In this document: positions 1-8,896 of the stretch, piece by piece
How positions within the stretch are numbered: the stretch's first letter is position 1
Layout of the letters: every line of letters starts with the position of its first letter
Assembly (NCBI RefSeq): GCF_000428945.1
Contig: NZ_AUAX01000024.1
Coordinates: 79,185 to 143,184 of the forward strand
DNA: 64,000 nucleotides
Direction: 5' to 3'
DNA from: Hamadaea tsunoensis DSM 44101
GTDB lineage: Bacteria > Actinomycetota > Actinomycetes > Mycobacteriales > Micromonosporaceae
The notes under the pieces: generated by a model
What the model was told of the DNA's origin: nothing
The model's database searches: none
Seen by the model: the letters and a program-made list of their open reading frames with translations, nothing else
Position numbers and translations under genes: made by a program

Positions 1-6
1 TGCCCT

Positions 7-1218
7 TCATACCGTGCTGCCCTTCTCGAACAGGCCGAAGTACGCGCCGGCGGTGTGCATGTCCTTGTCGCCGCGGCCGGACAGGTTGACGATGATCGTG
101 GGTTCCCGGACGAGGTCGGCCCGCAGCGCCGGGACGATGCGCAGGGCACCCGCCAGGGCGTGCGCGCTCTCGATCGCCGGGATGATGCCCTCGGTGCGGC
201 ACAGCAGCGCGAACGCGTCCATCGCCTCGGCGTCCGTGACCGGCTCGTAGGTGACCCGCCCGATGTCGTTCAGGTACGCGTGCTCCGGACCGACCGCCGG
301 GTAGTCGAGGCCGGCGGAGATCGAGTGCGATTCGATCGTCTGGCCGTCCTCGTCCTGCAGCAGATAGGTACGCGCACCGTGCAACACACCGGTCTGGCCG
401 GCCGTGATGCTGGACGCGTGCCGGCCGGTGTCGAAGCCGTCGCCGCCCGCCTCGAAGCCGTAGATGCGTACCGAGTCGTCGGGGACGAACGCGTGGAACA
501 GGCCGATCGCGTTGGACCCGCCGCCGATGCAGGCCGCCACGGCGTCCGGGAGCGCCCCGGTCTTCTCCCGGCACTGCTCGCGCGCCTCGAAGCCGATGCC
601 GCTGACGAAATCGCGGACCATCGTCGGGAACGGGTGCGGTCCGGCGGCCGTGCCGAGCAGGTAGTGCGTGTTGTCGACGTTGGTCACCCAGTCGCGCAGC
701 GCCTCGTTGATGGCGTCCTTGAGTGTCCGGGAACCGTGCTTCACGGGAATGACGGTCGCGCCCAGCATCTTCATGCGGGCGACGTTGAGCGCCTGCCGTT
801 CGGTGTCGACCTCGCCCATGTAGACGACGCATTCCAGGTCGAGGTACGCCGCGGCCGTCGCGCTCGCCACGCCGTGCTGGCCGGCACCGGTCTCGGCGAT
901 CACCCGGCCCTTGCCCATACGCTTCGTCAGCAGCGCCTGGCCGAGCACGTTGCGTACCTTGTGGGCGCCGGTGTGGTTCAGGTCTTCCCGCTTCAGCAGG
1001 ATCCGCGCACCCGCCTCGGCCGACAGCCGCGTGGCGTCGTAGAGCATCGAGGGCGTCCCGGCGTAGTCGCGCAGCATGCGCTGGAACTCGCCGGTGAACT
1101 CGGGGTCCCCCATCGCCTTACGGAAATGGGCGTCCAGCTCGTCCAGGGCGGCGATCAGCGCCTCCGGCACGTACCGGCCGCCGAAGACGCCGAAGTGGCC
1201 CTTCGCGTCCGCCTCCAT
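7..1218 (-). CDS. trpB: Tryptophan synthase beta chain
   Basis: PLP enzyme that joins indole (channelled from TrpA) to serine to make tryptophan in the cytosol. The protein shows the PLP-lysine segment HTGAHKVRN, the glycine-rich phosphate loop [10 protein letters not shown] and the C-terminal GRGDKDM signature. From the ATG at 1218 it has 403 residues, a normal TrpB length. An in-frame ATG at 1263 lies inside a tandem repeat; 1218 is preferred because GGGAGG lies just upstream and the protein then begins at the conserved [13 protein letters not shown] region. It follows trpC; trpA is expected just beyond the left edge. Identity is certain, only the start needed judgement. Confidence 0.97.
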   Translation of the reverse strand: MEADAKGHFGVFGGRYVPEALIAALDELDAHFRKAMGDPEFTGEFQRMLRDYAGTPSMLYDATRLSAEAGARILLKREDLNHTGAHKVRNVLGQALLTKRMGKGRVIAETGAGQHGVASATAAAYLDLECVVYMGEVDTERQALNVARMKMLGATVIPVKHGSRTLKDAINEALRDWVTNVDNTHYLLGTAAGPHPFPTMVRDFVSGIGFEAREQCREKTGALPDAVAACIGGGSNAIGLFHAFVPDDSVRIYGFEAGGDGFDTGRHASSITAGQTGVLHGARTYLLQDEDGQTIESHSISAGLDYPAVGPEHAYLNDIGRVTYEPVTDAEAMDAFALLCRTEGIIPAIESAHALAGALRIVPALRADLVREPTIIVNLSGRGDKDMHTAGAYFGLFEKGSTV

Positions 1219-1239
1219 GGCTGCCTCCCTGGGTCTTGA

Positions 1240-1313
1240 AGAATCACCGTGCTGGAGAATCACCGTGCTGAGGATTCACCGTGCTGGAGAATCACCGTTC
1301 CGGGGGAATCACC
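1240..1313. repeat. 16-bp tandem array, trpC-trpB spacer
   Basis: Four consecutive units close to AGAATCACCGTGCTGG plus a partial fifth fill most of the 99-bp trpC-trpB spacer and end just before the trpB ribosome-binding site. The units differ at one to three positions. Confidence 0.9.
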
Positions 1314-1317
1314 AGAA

Positions 1318-2160
1318 CTACCGCGCGGGGCGCGGCGTGGCCGGGTGGTTGCCCGCGTTCACCAGCTCCGCCACCGCGTCACGCGGGCTCTTCTGGGTCA
1401 CGAGACCCTCCCCCACGAGGACGGCGTCGGCGCCGGCACTCGCGTACCGGATCAGATCCAGCGGCCCGCGTACGCCCGACTCCGCGATCTTCACGACCTG
1501 GTTGGGCAGGCCGGGCGCGATCCGCTCGAACACCGACCGATCAACTTCGAGGGTACGCAGATCGCGCGCGTTGACGCCGATGACGCGGGCGCCGGCCTCG
1601 AGGGCGCGGTCGGCCTCTTCCTCGGTGTGCACCTCGACGAGGGCGGTCATGCCCAGCGACTCGATGCGGTCGAGCAGACCGGTGAGCACCTTCTGGTCGA
1701 GGGCGGCGACGATCAGCAGGACCAGATCGGCCCCGTACGCCCGCGCCTCGTGCACCTGGTACGCCGACACGATGAAGTCCTTGCGCAGGACCGGGATCTC
1801 GATCTTGGCGCGGACGGCGGCCAGGTCGTCCAGCGAACCGCCGAACCAGCGGCCCTCGGTGAGCACGCTGACGCAGCGCGCACCACCCGCCGCGTACTCG
1901 CCGGCGAGCTCGGCCGGATCGGGGATGTCGGCGAGCGCACCCTTCGAGGGCGAGGACCGCTTGACCTCCGCGATCACGCCCACGCCGGGCCGGCGCAGGG
2001 CCTCGTACGCGTCCAGCGGCGGCGGGGCCGCTTCGGCGCGACGGCGCACCTCCTCCAGCGGAACAGCGTTCTGACGTGCCTCGACGTCCTCACGCACGCC
2101 GGCGACGATCTCGTCGAGAACACTCCCCGTCACCTGCGTTTTCCCATCTCCAGGTGCCAT
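1318..2160 (-). CDS. trpC: Indole-3-glycerol phosphate synthase
   Basis: Closes the indole ring from CdRP in tryptophan synthesis. The (beta/alpha)8 barrel motifs are present: [10 protein letters not shown] near the N-terminus, LRKDFIVS with the catalytic lysine, [12 protein letters not shown], and IAESGV before the phosphate site. Length is 280 residues, slightly longer than usual. The ATG at 2160 has no Shine-Dalgarno but a -10-like TAGCAT ends 6 bp upstream, so leaderless translation is plausible; a GTG at 2133 with GGAG upstream is the alternative. trpB lies 99 bp downstream, separated by a tandem repeat. Confidence 0.96.
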   Translation of the reverse strand: MAPGDGKTQVTGSVLDEIVAGVREDVEARQNAVPLEEVRRRAEAAPPPLDAYEALRRPGVGVIAEVKRSSPSKGALADIPDPAELAGEYAAGGARCVSVLTEGRWFGGSLDDLAAVRAKIEIPVLRKDFIVSAYQVHEARAYGADLVLLIVAALDQKVLTGLLDRIESLGMTALVEVHTEEEADRALEAGARVIGVNARDLRTLEVDRSVFERIAPGLPNQVVKIAESGVRGPLDLIRYASAGADAVLVGEGLVTQKSPRDAVAELVNAGNHPATPRPAR

Positions 2161-2166
2161 GGGTGG

Positions 2167-2194
2167 ATGCTAGGCGGAGAGATTTCGGACCCAA
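2167..2194 (-). promoter_or_regulatory. Possible leaderless promoter of trpC
   Basis: Reading the minus strand, TTGGGT is followed after 16 bp by TAGCAT, which ends 6 bp before the trpC ATG. This spacing would start the transcript at or next to the start codon. Weak by sequence alone, but it explains the lack of an SD sequence. Confidence 0.35.
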
Positions 2195-2298
2195 CCTCCG
2201 GGGTATGGGACCCGCCACCGAGTGGAATGGTGCATAATGCCGGGCCCCCTACGCAGGCACGATGCCCCACCGCGGACGCCTCGGGGCATCGACGGCGG

Positions 2299-2358
2299 TT
2301 GCGCGGCCGGTTTCGCAGCTGATTACGCGGCTGACTTCGCAGCAGATTTCGCAGCACG
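2299..2358. repeat. 12-bp tandem array upstream of trpC
   Basis: Five degenerate units of the type TTTCGCAGCNGA lie in the 403-bp gap between trpC and the small plus-strand gene. Apart from this array, the 2416 array and the candidate trpC promoter, I see nothing else in the gap. Confidence 0.8.
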
Positions 2359-2415
2359 TTTTCGGTCTCCGTAAAAGGGTAGACACCGCCGGGAAACGCG
2401 GAGCCGGAACGATGG

Positions 2416-2462
2416 CAGTTACCCAGCCACAGTTGCCCAGCCCACAGTTGCCCAGCCCACAG
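2416..2462. repeat. 15-bp tandem array
   Basis: CAGTTGCCCAGCCCA is present in two perfect copies, preceded by a 14-bp variant and followed by a 3-bp remnant. It lies about 100 bp upstream of the small gene starting at 2564. Confidence 0.85.
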
Positions 2463-2563
2463 TGATCGGGAACGCACGAGACGGCGGGCACAAGTCGGCC
2501 TGGCGACATGCGATCTTCGAACCTGCCGAGCAGAATGATGGGTCGAGTCCAGAGGAGGCCGTC

Positions 2564-2842
2564 ATGTCCACCGCGACCGCCGAACGTCCGGTCTCCGTCA
2601 GCGCATCCCCTTCCCCGGAAACGCCCGCGGGAAACCAGGCCGCGCTCGACGGCGACATCACGGCCGTTCCGCGTGCACTGATCATGTTCGGCGCGCGGGT
2701 CCTCTCCCGGTTGGAGCGTGCGCTCGTCGCCGAGGAGAACCGCAGCACCGCGCAAGGTAACGCCTGGGCGGCCGTGTGCGCCGACCGTGACCGCGCGGCG
2801 GCCCGCGCCGACCTGCGCGCCCGCCTCCGCGCACACCGCTGA
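2564..2842 (+). CDS. Small hypothetical protein
   Basis: A 92-residue protein of unknown function. The start at 2564 is chosen because AGAGGAGG lies six bases upstream; the longer in-frame opening from 2462 has no such site and begins in a repeat. The N-terminal third is Ser/Thr/Pro-rich and probably disordered. The rest (from ALIMFGARVLSRLERALVAEEN) looks like a charged, Ala/Arg-rich helix, possibly a coiled coil. No signal peptide or membrane segment. It sits on the opposite strand inside the trp gene set, between the Trp-associated membrane protein gene and trpC, where related genomes tend to carry a short co-oriented gene. Coding seems likely from the SD and codon use. Confidence 0.6.
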   Translation: MSTATAERPVSVSASPSPETPAGNQAALDGDITAVPRALIMFGARVLSRLERALVAEENRSTAQGNAWAAVCADRDRAAARADLRARLRAHR

Positions 2843-2937
2843 GCGAACCGGCTGCTGGGTGACCCGCTGCCGAGCGGACCGCGGCTGAGCGGACCGCCGC
2901 TGTGTAAGGCGCTGCTGGGTGGCCCGCAGCAGACCGG

Positions 2938-3450
2938 TCAGCGGGCGGTCGGATCCTCGCCCCGGTCCAGCGCGTCCCAGACGTCCTTCGAGGTCGGCGC
3001 CGGAGCCGTGGACCGCACCCCGGCCGCGGCGCTGTCTCTGCCGTTCTCACCGGCAATGGGCTCACCAACGGGCTCACCGGAAGCGGGCGCACCGGCAACG
3101 GAGTCGTCCTCGGAACCGGTGCGCTCGTAACGCGTACTCATGGATGGCCACGAACGACCCGTGACCAGCGCGAGCGAACCGCCGACGACCACCGCGAGGC
3201 CGCCGGCGAGCACGATCACGGCGCGCCACGCGGAGGTTCCGAATCCCGTCACACCGCCGGCGAGCAGGGTGAGACCGGCGAGGACGACGAGGACGGCGGC
3301 CGCGGAACGCAGGCCGCGCAGGGCGAGGAGCGCGCCGGTGCCGGCGAGGGCGACCAGCGCGACGGGCCGGACCCACGTGTCGAGCGGCTGGCCCACCAGC
3401 CAGGCCGCCACGGCGCCGACCAGGCAGAACAGCAGGGATCGGGTTCTCAT
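2938..3450 (-). CDS. Trp-operon-associated membrane protein (Trp_oprn_chp family)
   Basis: A 170-residue membrane protein of the actinobacterial family always found beside trpE; its biochemical role is unknown. Four hydrophobic segments lie in the first ~110 residues, followed by a soluble acidic tail ending in DVWDALDRGEDPT, a typical family ending. Its ATG overlaps the trpE stop by four bases (ATGA), so translation is probably coupled. Between residues ~125 and 150 the tail has a short repetitive Gly-Glu-Pro stretch, which resembles the array-derived tails seen elsewhere here. The family assignment comes from context and the C-terminal motif. Confidence 0.8.
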   Translation of the reverse strand: MRTRSLLFCLVGAVAAWLVGQPLDTWVRPVALVALAGTGALLALRGLRSAAAVLVVLAGLTLLAGGVTGFGTSAWRAVIVLAGGLAVVVGGSLALVTGRSWPSMSTRYERTGSEDDSVAGAPASGEPVGEPIAGENGRDSAAAGVRSTAPAPTSKDVWDALDRGEDPTAR

Positions 3451-4991
3451 CGCGCCGCCCGCAGCGTCTGGGCGGCGGCGATCGCGGACAGCACGGCCAT
3501 CGCCTTGTTCCTCGTCTCTTGTTCCTCGGCCGCCGGGTCGGAGTCGGCGACGATCCCGGCGCCCGCCTGCACGTACGCCTTCCGCCCGCGGATGAGTGCG
3601 GTCCTGATGGCGATGGCCATGTCGAGATCCCCGGCGAAGCCGAGGTAGCCGACGGTACCGCCGTAGAGGCCGCGGCGGGTGGGTTCGAGCTCCTCGATGA
3701 TCTCCATCGCGCGGACCTTGGGCGCGCCGGAGAGCGTGCCGGCCGGGAAGGTCGCGCAGAGGGCGTCGAAGGCGGTGTGCTCGTCGCGCAGCTCGGCGAC
3801 CACGGTGGAGACGATGTGCATGACATGGCTGTAGCGCTCGATCGCGGCGAACTCCGGCACTTCGACCGTGCCCGGGCGGCTGACCCGGCCGAGGTCGTTA
3901 CGCCCGAGGTCGACCAGCATGACGTGCTCGGCGCGCTCCTTCGGGTCCTCGATCAGCTCGGCCGCGAGCTGCGCGTCGTGCTCGCCGTCGCGGCCGCGGG
4001 GACGCGTACCGGCGATGGGGTGCAGGAGCGCCTGGCGGTCGGCGGTCACCTTGAGATGCGCCTCCGGGCTGGAGCCGACGATGTCGAACCCGTCGTACCG
4101 GAGCAGGTACATGTACGGGCTCGGATTCGTCGTCCGCAGTACGCGGTACACGTCCAGGGCGTCCGCCTCGCACTCGGCTTCGAACCGCTGCGCCACGACG
4201 ATCTGGAAGCACTCGCCGGCCCGGATCGCCTCCTTGGCCGCCTCGACCGCCTTCGGGTAGCCGCCCTCGGGCGTACGGCTGGCGAGGATCACCGGGCCCG
4301 GGTTCTGGATCGTCGAGACCAGCGGCGGCGTCGGCCGCGACAGCGCGCTCGTCATCGCGTCCAGCCGGCCGACCGCGTGGTGGTACCCGGCCGCGATGTC
4401 CTCTTCGGACGGATCCGAGGGCAGGACGGCGTTCGCGATCAGGATCGCCGCGCCCGCGTAGTGGTCGAGCACCACCAGATCGGTCGCGATCATCATGCCC
4501 AGCTCGGGCAGCCGGAGATCGTCCTCCGCGAGCACGGGAAGACGTTCGAGCCGGCGTACGAAATCGTAGCCGAGATAGCCGACGAGGCCACCGCTCAACG
4601 GCGGGAGGGGATCACCGCCGTCCGCGTCCTCCGCGTGGGACAGCAGGCGCAGGGTTTCGCGCAGCACCGTCAGCGGATCACCGCCGGCCGGCAGGTCCTC
4701 GGGCGGCGTACCCAGCCAGACCGCCTGACCGTCACGCTCGGTCAAGGTCGCGAGCGAGCGTACGCCGATGAAGCTGTACCGCGACCACGCCGCACCGGCG
4801 GCCGGCTCGGCCGACTCCAGCAGGAACGTGCCGGGGCCGCCGCCGAGCTTCTGGTAGACGCCGACCGGGGTCTCGCCGTCGGCCAGCAGGCGCCGGGCGA
4901 CGGGCACGACCCTGCGGCCACGGGCGCGCTCGACGAAGCCGTCGAGGTCGGGGGTGACACTCCCGTTGATCATGCGAACTCCATTGATCAT
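3447..4991 (-). CDS. trpE: Anthranilate synthase component I
   Basis: Converts chorismate plus glutamine-derived ammonia to anthranilate, the committed step of tryptophan synthesis. The chorismate-binding core is clear: [11 protein letters not shown], the [26 protein letters not shown] block, [18 protein letters not shown] and [12 protein letters not shown]. Length is 514 residues, normal. The N-terminus contains an 18-bp duplication of the start region (MINGVR followed by MINGSV), so translation could begin at 4991 or 4973. The upstream start overlaps the hisI stop as ATGA, suggesting coupling of his and trp genes. Confidence 0.97.
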   Translation of the reverse strand: MINGVRMINGSVTPDLDGFVERARGRRVVPVARRLLADGETPVGVYQKLGGGPGTFLLESAEPAAGAAWSRYSFIGVRSLATLTERDGQAVWLGTPPEDLPAGGDPLTVLRETLRLLSHAEDADGGDPLPPLSGGLVGYLGYDFVRRLERLPVLAEDDLRLPELGMMIATDLVVLDHYAGAAILIANAVLPSDPSEEDIAAGYHHAVGRLDAMTSALSRPTPPLVSTIQNPGPVILASRTPEGGYPKAVEAAKEAIRAGECFQIVVAQRFEAECEADALDVYRVLRTTNPSPYMYLLRYDGFDIVGSSPEAHLKVTADRQALLHPIAGTRPRGRDGEHDAQLAAELIEDPKERAEHVMLVDLGRNDLGRVSRPGTVEVPEFAAIERYSHVMHIVSTVVAELRDEHTAFDALCATFPAGTLSGAPKVRAMEIIEELEPTRRGLYGGTVGYLGFAGDLDMAIAIRTALIRGRKAYVQAGAGIVADSDPAAEEQETRNKAMAVLSAIAAAQTLRAAR

Positions 4992-5551
4992 GCGGACGGC
5001 TCAGTGGCGGGCAGCTCAGCCCCTGGCAGCTCAGTCACGGGCAGTTCTGTTACTGGCAGGTCGGTTACTGGCAGATCTGTTACTGGCAGATCTGTTACTG
5101 GCAGATCGGTGTAGAAGCAGGTCGGTTCGCCCGTGTGGCAGGCGGCGCCGACCTGGTCGACGCTGACCAGCAGGGCGTCCCCGTCGCAGTCGATCGCCAC
5201 GCCGCGGACGTACTGCGCGTGACCGGACGTCTCGCCTTTGACCCAGTACTCGCCGCGGCTCCGGGACCAGTAGGTGGCCCGGCCGGTGGCCAGCGTACGC
5301 GCCAGGGCCTCGTCGTCCATCCAGGCGAGCATGAGCACCTCGCCGGTGCCGTGCCGCTGAACGACGGCCGCCACGAGCCCGTGTTCGTCCCGCTTGAGCC
5401 GCGCGGCGATCGCGGGATCGAGCGAGCTCACACCGGTCCCCCGACCACCGGCTCCCGGAGCACTGCCCCGCGCGACACTGCTCTGCGGAGGGCTGCTCTG
5501 CGGAGGACCGGCCTGCGGAGCACCGTCCTGACGCACGACTTCCTGGGTCAT
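4988..5551 (-). CDS. hisI: Phosphoribosyl-AMP cyclohydrolase with repeat tails
   Basis: Opens the adenine ring of PR-AMP in histidine synthesis (zinc/magnesium-dependent). The catalytic core is intact: [60 protein letters not shown] with the metal-binding Asp and Cys residues. From 5551 it has 187 residues, well over the usual ~115-130. The excess consists of 15-bp in-frame repeats: an N-terminal stretch (PPQSS copies) and a C-terminal tail of about seven [10 protein letters not shown]-type pentapeptides. A GTG at 5431 with GGGGGA upstream would remove the N-terminal stretch and may be the true start. Its end overlaps trpE. Confidence 0.93.
   Translation of the reverse strand: MTQEVVRQDGAPQAGPPQSSPPQSSVARGSAPGAGGRGTGVSSLDPAIAARLKRDEHGLVAAVVQRHGTGEVLMLAWMDDEALARTLATGRATYWSRSRGEYWVKGETSGHAQYVRGVAIDCDGDALLVSVDQVGAACHTGEPTCFYTDLPVTDLPVTDLPVTDLPVTELPVTELPGAELPATEPSA
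5010..5114. repeat. 15-bp tandem array in the 3' end of hisI
   Basis: Seven units of the type GGCAGATCTGTTACT run in phase with hisI and end at its stop side, adjoining the trpE start. Divergence grows towards the stop codon; two central copies are identical. They encode a pentapeptide ladder. Confidence 0.95.
5477..5521. repeat. 15-bp tandem array in the 5' end of hisI
   Basis: Three units like GCTGCTCTGCGGAGG lie between the ATG at 5551 and the GTG at 5431. They are in phase if translation begins at 5551. Confidence 0.85.
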
Positions 5552-5649
5552 GCGGTCGATTGTCCCCGCCCGGTGATCGGATCACGAAGCAAGGGGTCCG
5601 GAGTTGGGACGTACGTCCTGTCACTCCCCGTAAAGCTTCCTAGGCAGCT

Positions 5650-5731
5650 GACCTGATTCTTGATCTGAGTCCTGACCTGAATCCAGTCTGAATCCCCGCC
5701 TGAATCCCGGTTTGCTTCCGGTCTGATCCGT
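5650..5731. repeat. 12-bp tandem array, hisI-ABC spacer
   Basis: About seven degenerate units near GACCTGAATCCN occupy the centre of the 308-bp gap between the divergent hisI and ABC transporter genes. The rest of the gap holds the 5787 palindrome and presumably both promoters. Confidence 0.8.
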
Positions 5732-5786
5732 GCCCAGCGGGCCTGTCGCCGACCCGCCGTTGACGGCCGCCAAGAACTCATCTAGC

Positions 5787-5798
5787 GTTGAATTCAAC
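5787..5798. promoter_or_regulatory. Palindrome, candidate TetR operator
   Basis: GTTGAATTCAAC is a perfect 12-bp palindrome 62 bp upstream of the ABC ATPase start. The operon is followed by a TetR gene, so this is a reasonable operator candidate. No further copy was noticed near the TetR gene. Confidence 0.4.
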
Positions 5799-5859
5799 AC
5801 GCAATGAAATTCACCCCCCACCGAACTGGCTACACCCACCCATCGATCTGGGAGGAACG

Positions 5860-6600
5860 ATGATCGAGGTCAAAGACCTCGTGGTCGTGCGGGGTAGGCG
5901 TACCGTCCTCGACGGGTTCTCCTGCTCCGTGCCGACCGGCAGCGTCACCGGGCTGCTCGGCCCCAGCGGCTCCGGCAAGACCACGCTCATGCGCGCCGTC
6001 GTCGGCGTACAGAAGGTCAAGGGCGGCACGGTCACCGTCCTGGGCAGCGCCGCCGGCTCCGCCGAGCTGCGCAAGAAGATCGGTTACCTCACGCAGGCCC
6101 CGAGCATCTACGCGGATCTGACCGTACGCGAGAACGCCCGCTACTTCGCCGCTCTCTACGGACTGGAGGCGGCGCACGCCGACCAGGTCGTGCGCGACGT
6201 CGGCCTCGGTGACGCGGCCCGGCAGCTGGTCGCCGACCTGTCCGGCGGCCAGCGCAGCCGCGCCTCGCTGGCCTGTGCGCTGGTGGGCAAGCCGGAGGTG
6301 CTCGTCCTCGACGAGCCGACGGTCGGCCAGGATCCCGTGCTGCGCGACGAGCTCTGGGGGCAGTTCCGGGCGGCGGCCGCCGCCGGCACGACGGTCCTCG
6401 TGTCCAGCCATGTGATGGACGAGGCCAACCGGTGCGACCGGCTACTGCTGATCAGGCAGGGCGCGCTCATCGCCGACGACACCCCGGCCGCGGTGAAGGC
6501 GGCCGCCGGCACCGACGACCTCGACGCGGCCTTCCTGCGGCTCATCCGCGACCGCGGTGAGGACGACGCCGCCCTGGCCACGAAGGAGGCGGGGGAATGA
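5860..6600 (+). CDS. ABC transporter ATP-binding protein (ABC-2 exporter type)
   Basis: Energises an ABC-2 exporter, probably for a drug or lipid-like compound. Walker A is LLGPSGSGKTTLM, the signature is LSGGQRSRASLACAL, Walker B is VLVLDEPTVGQDP and the switch histidine lies in VSSHVMDEA. Length is 246 residues, single domain, like the DrrA/CcmA group. The start at 5860 follows GGGAGGAACG; the longer frame from 5788 is rejected. The stop overlaps the permease ATG (ATGA). A palindrome upstream and a TetR gene downstream suggest repression by that regulator. Substrate unknown. Confidence 0.92.
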   Translation: MIEVKDLVVVRGRRTVLDGFSCSVPTGSVTGLLGPSGSGKTTLMRAVVGVQKVKGGTVTVLGSAAGSAELRKKIGYLTQAPSIYADLTVRENARYFAALYGLEAAHADQVVRDVGLGDAARQLVADLSGGQRSRASLACALVGKPEVLVLDEPTVGQDPVLRDELWGQFRAAAAAGTTVLVSSHVMDEANRCDRLLLIRQGALIADDTPAAVKAAAGTDDLDAAFLRLIRDRGEDDAALATKEAGE

Positions 6601-7325
6601 TCCTCGCGCACACCACCCGGCGCATCCTCGGCCAGCTGCGCCACGACCGGCGTACGGTCGGGCTCCTCGTGGTGGTCCCGGTCCTGCTGCTGACGCTGCT
6701 CTACTTCATGTACGACGGCCAGGAGCAGCTGTTCGACCACATCGCACTGATCATGCTGGGGATCTTCCCCTTCATCATCATGTTCCTCGTGACCAGCATC
6801 GCCATGCTCCGCGAACGCACCACCGGTACGCTCGAACGCCTGCTCACGACGCCGTTGAAGCGTACGGACCTGCTGTTCGGGTACGGCATCGCGTTCGGGG
6901 TCGCCGCCGCGATCCAGGCGTCGATCGCCAGCGGAGTCGCGTACTGGCTGCTGGGACTGTCCACACAGGGCAATCCGGCGCTGGTCGTGCTGATCGCCGT
7001 CACGAACGCCGTCCTCGGGGTCGCCCTGGGGCTGCTGGCGAGCGCGTTCGCGCGTACGGAATTCCAGGCGGTGCAGTTCATGCCGGTGATCGCGATCCCG
7101 CAGATCCTCCTGTGCGGGCTGTTCGTCGCGCGGGACCAGATGGCGGGCTGGCTGCAGGCGATCAGCGACGTTCTGCCCCTCACGTACGCCGTCGAGGCGC
7201 TTCAGGAGGTCGGCAAGTACACCGACGCGACCGCCACGATGTGGCGCGACCTGGGCATCGTCGCGGGAGCGGTGGTCCTGGCCCTGGTCGCGGCGTCCCT
7301 GACCCTCCGCCGCCGGACGGCATGA
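6597..7325 (+). CDS. ABC-2 type permease
   Basis: Membrane partner of the preceding ATPase, 242 residues with six predicted transmembrane segments. It has the typical ABC-2 order: cytoplasmic N-terminus, RERTTGTLERLLTTPLKRTDLLFGY coupling region after TM2, and the LPLTYAVEAL motif before the last segment. It starts by four-base overlap with the ATPase gene. Likely a homodimeric exporter channel; the substrate cannot be read from sequence. Confidence 0.92.
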   Translation: MILAHTTRRILGQLRHDRRTVGLLVVVPVLLLTLLYFMYDGQEQLFDHIALIMLGIFPFIIMFLVTSIAMLRERTTGTLERLLTTPLKRTDLLFGYGIAFGVAAAIQASIASGVAYWLLGLSTQGNPALVVLIAVTNAVLGVALGLLASAFARTEFQAVQFMPVIAIPQILLCGLFVARDQMAGWLQAISDVLPLTYAVEALQEVGKYTDATATMWRDLGIVAGAVVLALVAASLTLRRRTA

Positions 7326-7350
7326 GCGGGCACAGCCCCGGCTAGCAGCG

Positions 7351-7431
7351 GGCACAGCGTCGGCAGGCACGCTGTCGGCAAGCACAGCGTCGGCGGGCTC
7401 AATCTCGGCAAGCACAGCGTCCGCAGGCACG
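7351..7431. repeat. 15-bp tandem array, permease-TetR spacer
   Basis: Five units near AGCACAGCGTCGGCA plus a remnant fill the gap between the permease stop and the TetR start; a more degenerate copy begins at about 7328. Confidence 0.9.
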
Positions 7432-7451
7432 GAAGGCGCTTCTGAAAGACT

Positions 7452-8069
7452 ATGTCCATGCGGAAGAACGGCCGGACGGGACGGCGACCGGGCACACCGG
7501 ACACCCGGGAGACGATCCTGTCCGCCGCCCGCGACGCGTTCGCGGAGAAGGGTTTCGACGGCGCGACCGTACGCGCGATCGCCACGGCCGCGGCCGTCGA
7601 CCCGGCCCTCGTCCACCACTATTTCGGCACCAAGGAACAGTTGTTCCTCGCGGCGATGCGGATTCCCGTGGATCCCGCCGAAATCATTCCCGTGGTCGTC
7701 GGCGGCGGCCCCGACAACGCCGGCGAGAACCTGATCCGCATGTTCCTGAAGATGTGGGACTCGCCTTTCGGATCGGCGGGCACGGCGCTGGTCCGATCGG
7801 CCGTCAGTAGCGAGTGGACAGCACGGCTGCTGCGGGAGTTCCTCGTCACCCAGCTGCTCCGGCGCATCACGCGGGAGCTGGGCGTCGACCCTGCCGAGGC
7901 ACCGCTGCGGGGCGCTTTGGTGGCCTCGCAGATCGCCGGGTTGGCGATGACCCGCTACATCATCAAGCTGGAGCCCATAGCGAGTGCCGCACCGGAGTTG
8001 CTCATCGCCGCGATGGGCCCGACGATCCAGCGCTATTTCACCGGCCCCATGAATTCACCGGCACCCTGA
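7452..8069 (+). CDS. TetR family transcriptional regulator
   Basis: A 205-residue dimeric repressor. The N-terminal helix-turn-helix is clear (TILSAARDAFAEKGFDGATVRAIATAAAVDPALVHHYFGTKEQLF in order), followed by an all-helical ligand domain of the TetR_C type. It lies 127 bp behind the ABC-2 exporter operon and probably represses it in response to a transported ligand. No good SD is seen; ATGs at 7452 and 7458 are both possible. Its last five codons fall in the first unit of a downstream 17/18-bp tandem array, so the natural C-terminus may have been altered. Confidence 0.9.
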   Translation: MSMRKNGRTGRRPGTPDTRETILSAARDAFAEKGFDGATVRAIATAAAVDPALVHHYFGTKEQLFLAAMRIPVDPAEIIPVVVGGGPDNAGENLIRMFLKMWDSPFGSAGTALVRSAVSSEWTARLLREFLVTQLLRRITRELGVDPAEAPLRGALVASQIAGLAMTRYIIKLEPIASAAPELLIAAMGPTIQRYFTGPMNSPAP

Positions 8070-8136
8070 ATTTCGCCGGCACCCTGAATTCACCAGCACC
8101 TCGAATTTCACCGGCACCCTGAATTTCACCAGCCCT
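8051..8136. repeat. 17/18-bp tandem array at the TetR 3' end
   Basis: Five units like GAATTTCACCGGCACCCT. The first contains the TetR stop codon, so the array straddles the end of the gene. Confidence 0.9.
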
Positions 8137-8175
8137 GAAACAGCCTGAACAAGCTTCGGCACCCTGCGACCGCTT

Positions 8176-8270
8176 CTCAGAACGGCAGCTTTCAGAACCG
8201 GCAGCTCTCAGAACCGGCAGCTCTCAGAACCGGCAGCTCTCAGAACCGGCAGCCCTCAGAACCGGCAGCC
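8176..8270. repeat. 16-bp tandem array
   Basis: Six units of CTCAGAACCGGCAGCT, two of them identical, the first 15 bp long. The array ends directly at the stop codon of the minus-strand gene at 8272. Confidence 0.95.
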
Positions 8271-8271
8271 T

Positions 8272-8868
8272 TCAGAGCGGTACCGCGGCCGCGTACGCGT
8301 CGACGTCAACGTCGATCAGTTCGCCGTCCCGTTCCAGCCGGACCTCCGCCACGTCGAGGTGGTGCAGTTCGAAGGCGCCGCCGACGTCGAGCAGATCGCC
8401 GAGCGGGTTGACCTCGGCGAACTCGATGGCCGCCTGCTTGAGCGCGATCCCGTGAATGGGATGCGCCCAGCCGGAGATCCACACTCGGACCCGCTCGTCG
8501 ACCGCTTCCACGCACACCACCACGGCGACATCGTCCACGGCAGCGGCCCCCGTCCCGGTTGCGCCGGTACGCGGCATGAGCGCCTGGGCCAGGCCGGAAC
8601 CCGTGCGGCACAACAGCATCGGGTTGCCGTTCGCGTCGGTGGCGTGGCGTACGCGGAACGGGCCCGTCGCCCACGCGATCTGGGCCACCCCGAGCAGCCG
8701 CCCCTGCGCGAGCGTACGCGCGAGGACCGCGGGCGCGATCGGGGCCGGGCGCAAGCCGGCGGGAGTGAGGCGGGCTGAGGTTCCGTCCGGCATCGCAGAG
8801 CCCCCCATCACGGAGTCCCCCATCGCAGATTCCCCCATGGCAGAGCCCTCCATCGCGGAGTCCCGCAT
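8272..8868 (-). CDS. DUF2470-type split-barrel protein lacking its C-terminal domain
   Basis: A 198-residue protein resembling the N-terminal split-barrel half of actinobacterial DUF2470 (HugZ-like haem-related) proteins: LARTLAQGRLLGVAQ, the VWISGWAHPIHG segment, the EFAEVNPLGDLLDVG block and LERDGELIDVDVDAYAAA. Relatives continue with a ~70-residue DUF2470 domain; here a stop follows at once, with a tandem array right behind it. The N-terminus (about 28 residues) is a ladder of AM-x-x-S pentapeptides from a 15-bp array, whose units each contain an ATG. The start at 8868 has GGAGG six bases upstream. A double iron-box lies in its promoter. Function is an inference from family resemblance. 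Confidence 0.65.
   Translation of the reverse strand: MRDSAMEGSAMGESAMGDSVMGGSAMPDGTSARLTPAGLRPAPIAPAVLARTLAQGRLLGVAQIAWATGPFRVRHATDANGNPMLLCRTGSGLAQALMPRTGATGTGAAAVDDVAVVVCVEAVDERVRVWISGWAHPIHGIALKQAAIEFAEVNPLGDLLDVGGAFELHHLDVAEVRLERDGELIDVDVDAYAAAVPL
8791..8865. repeat. 15-bp in-frame array multiplying a start codon
   Basis: Five units of the type CATCGCGGAGTCCCC. On the coding (minus) strand each supplies an in-frame ATG, so the gene has six consecutive possible starts; only the first has a Shine-Dalgarno. Confidence 0.93.
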
Positions 8869-8896
8869 CGCATACCTCCAGAAATCCTGCGACTAC

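Noticed and set aside
2462..2563. Upstream extension of the small gene at 2564
   Set aside because: It begins at the end of a tandem array and lacks a ribosome-binding site, while 2564 has a strong one.
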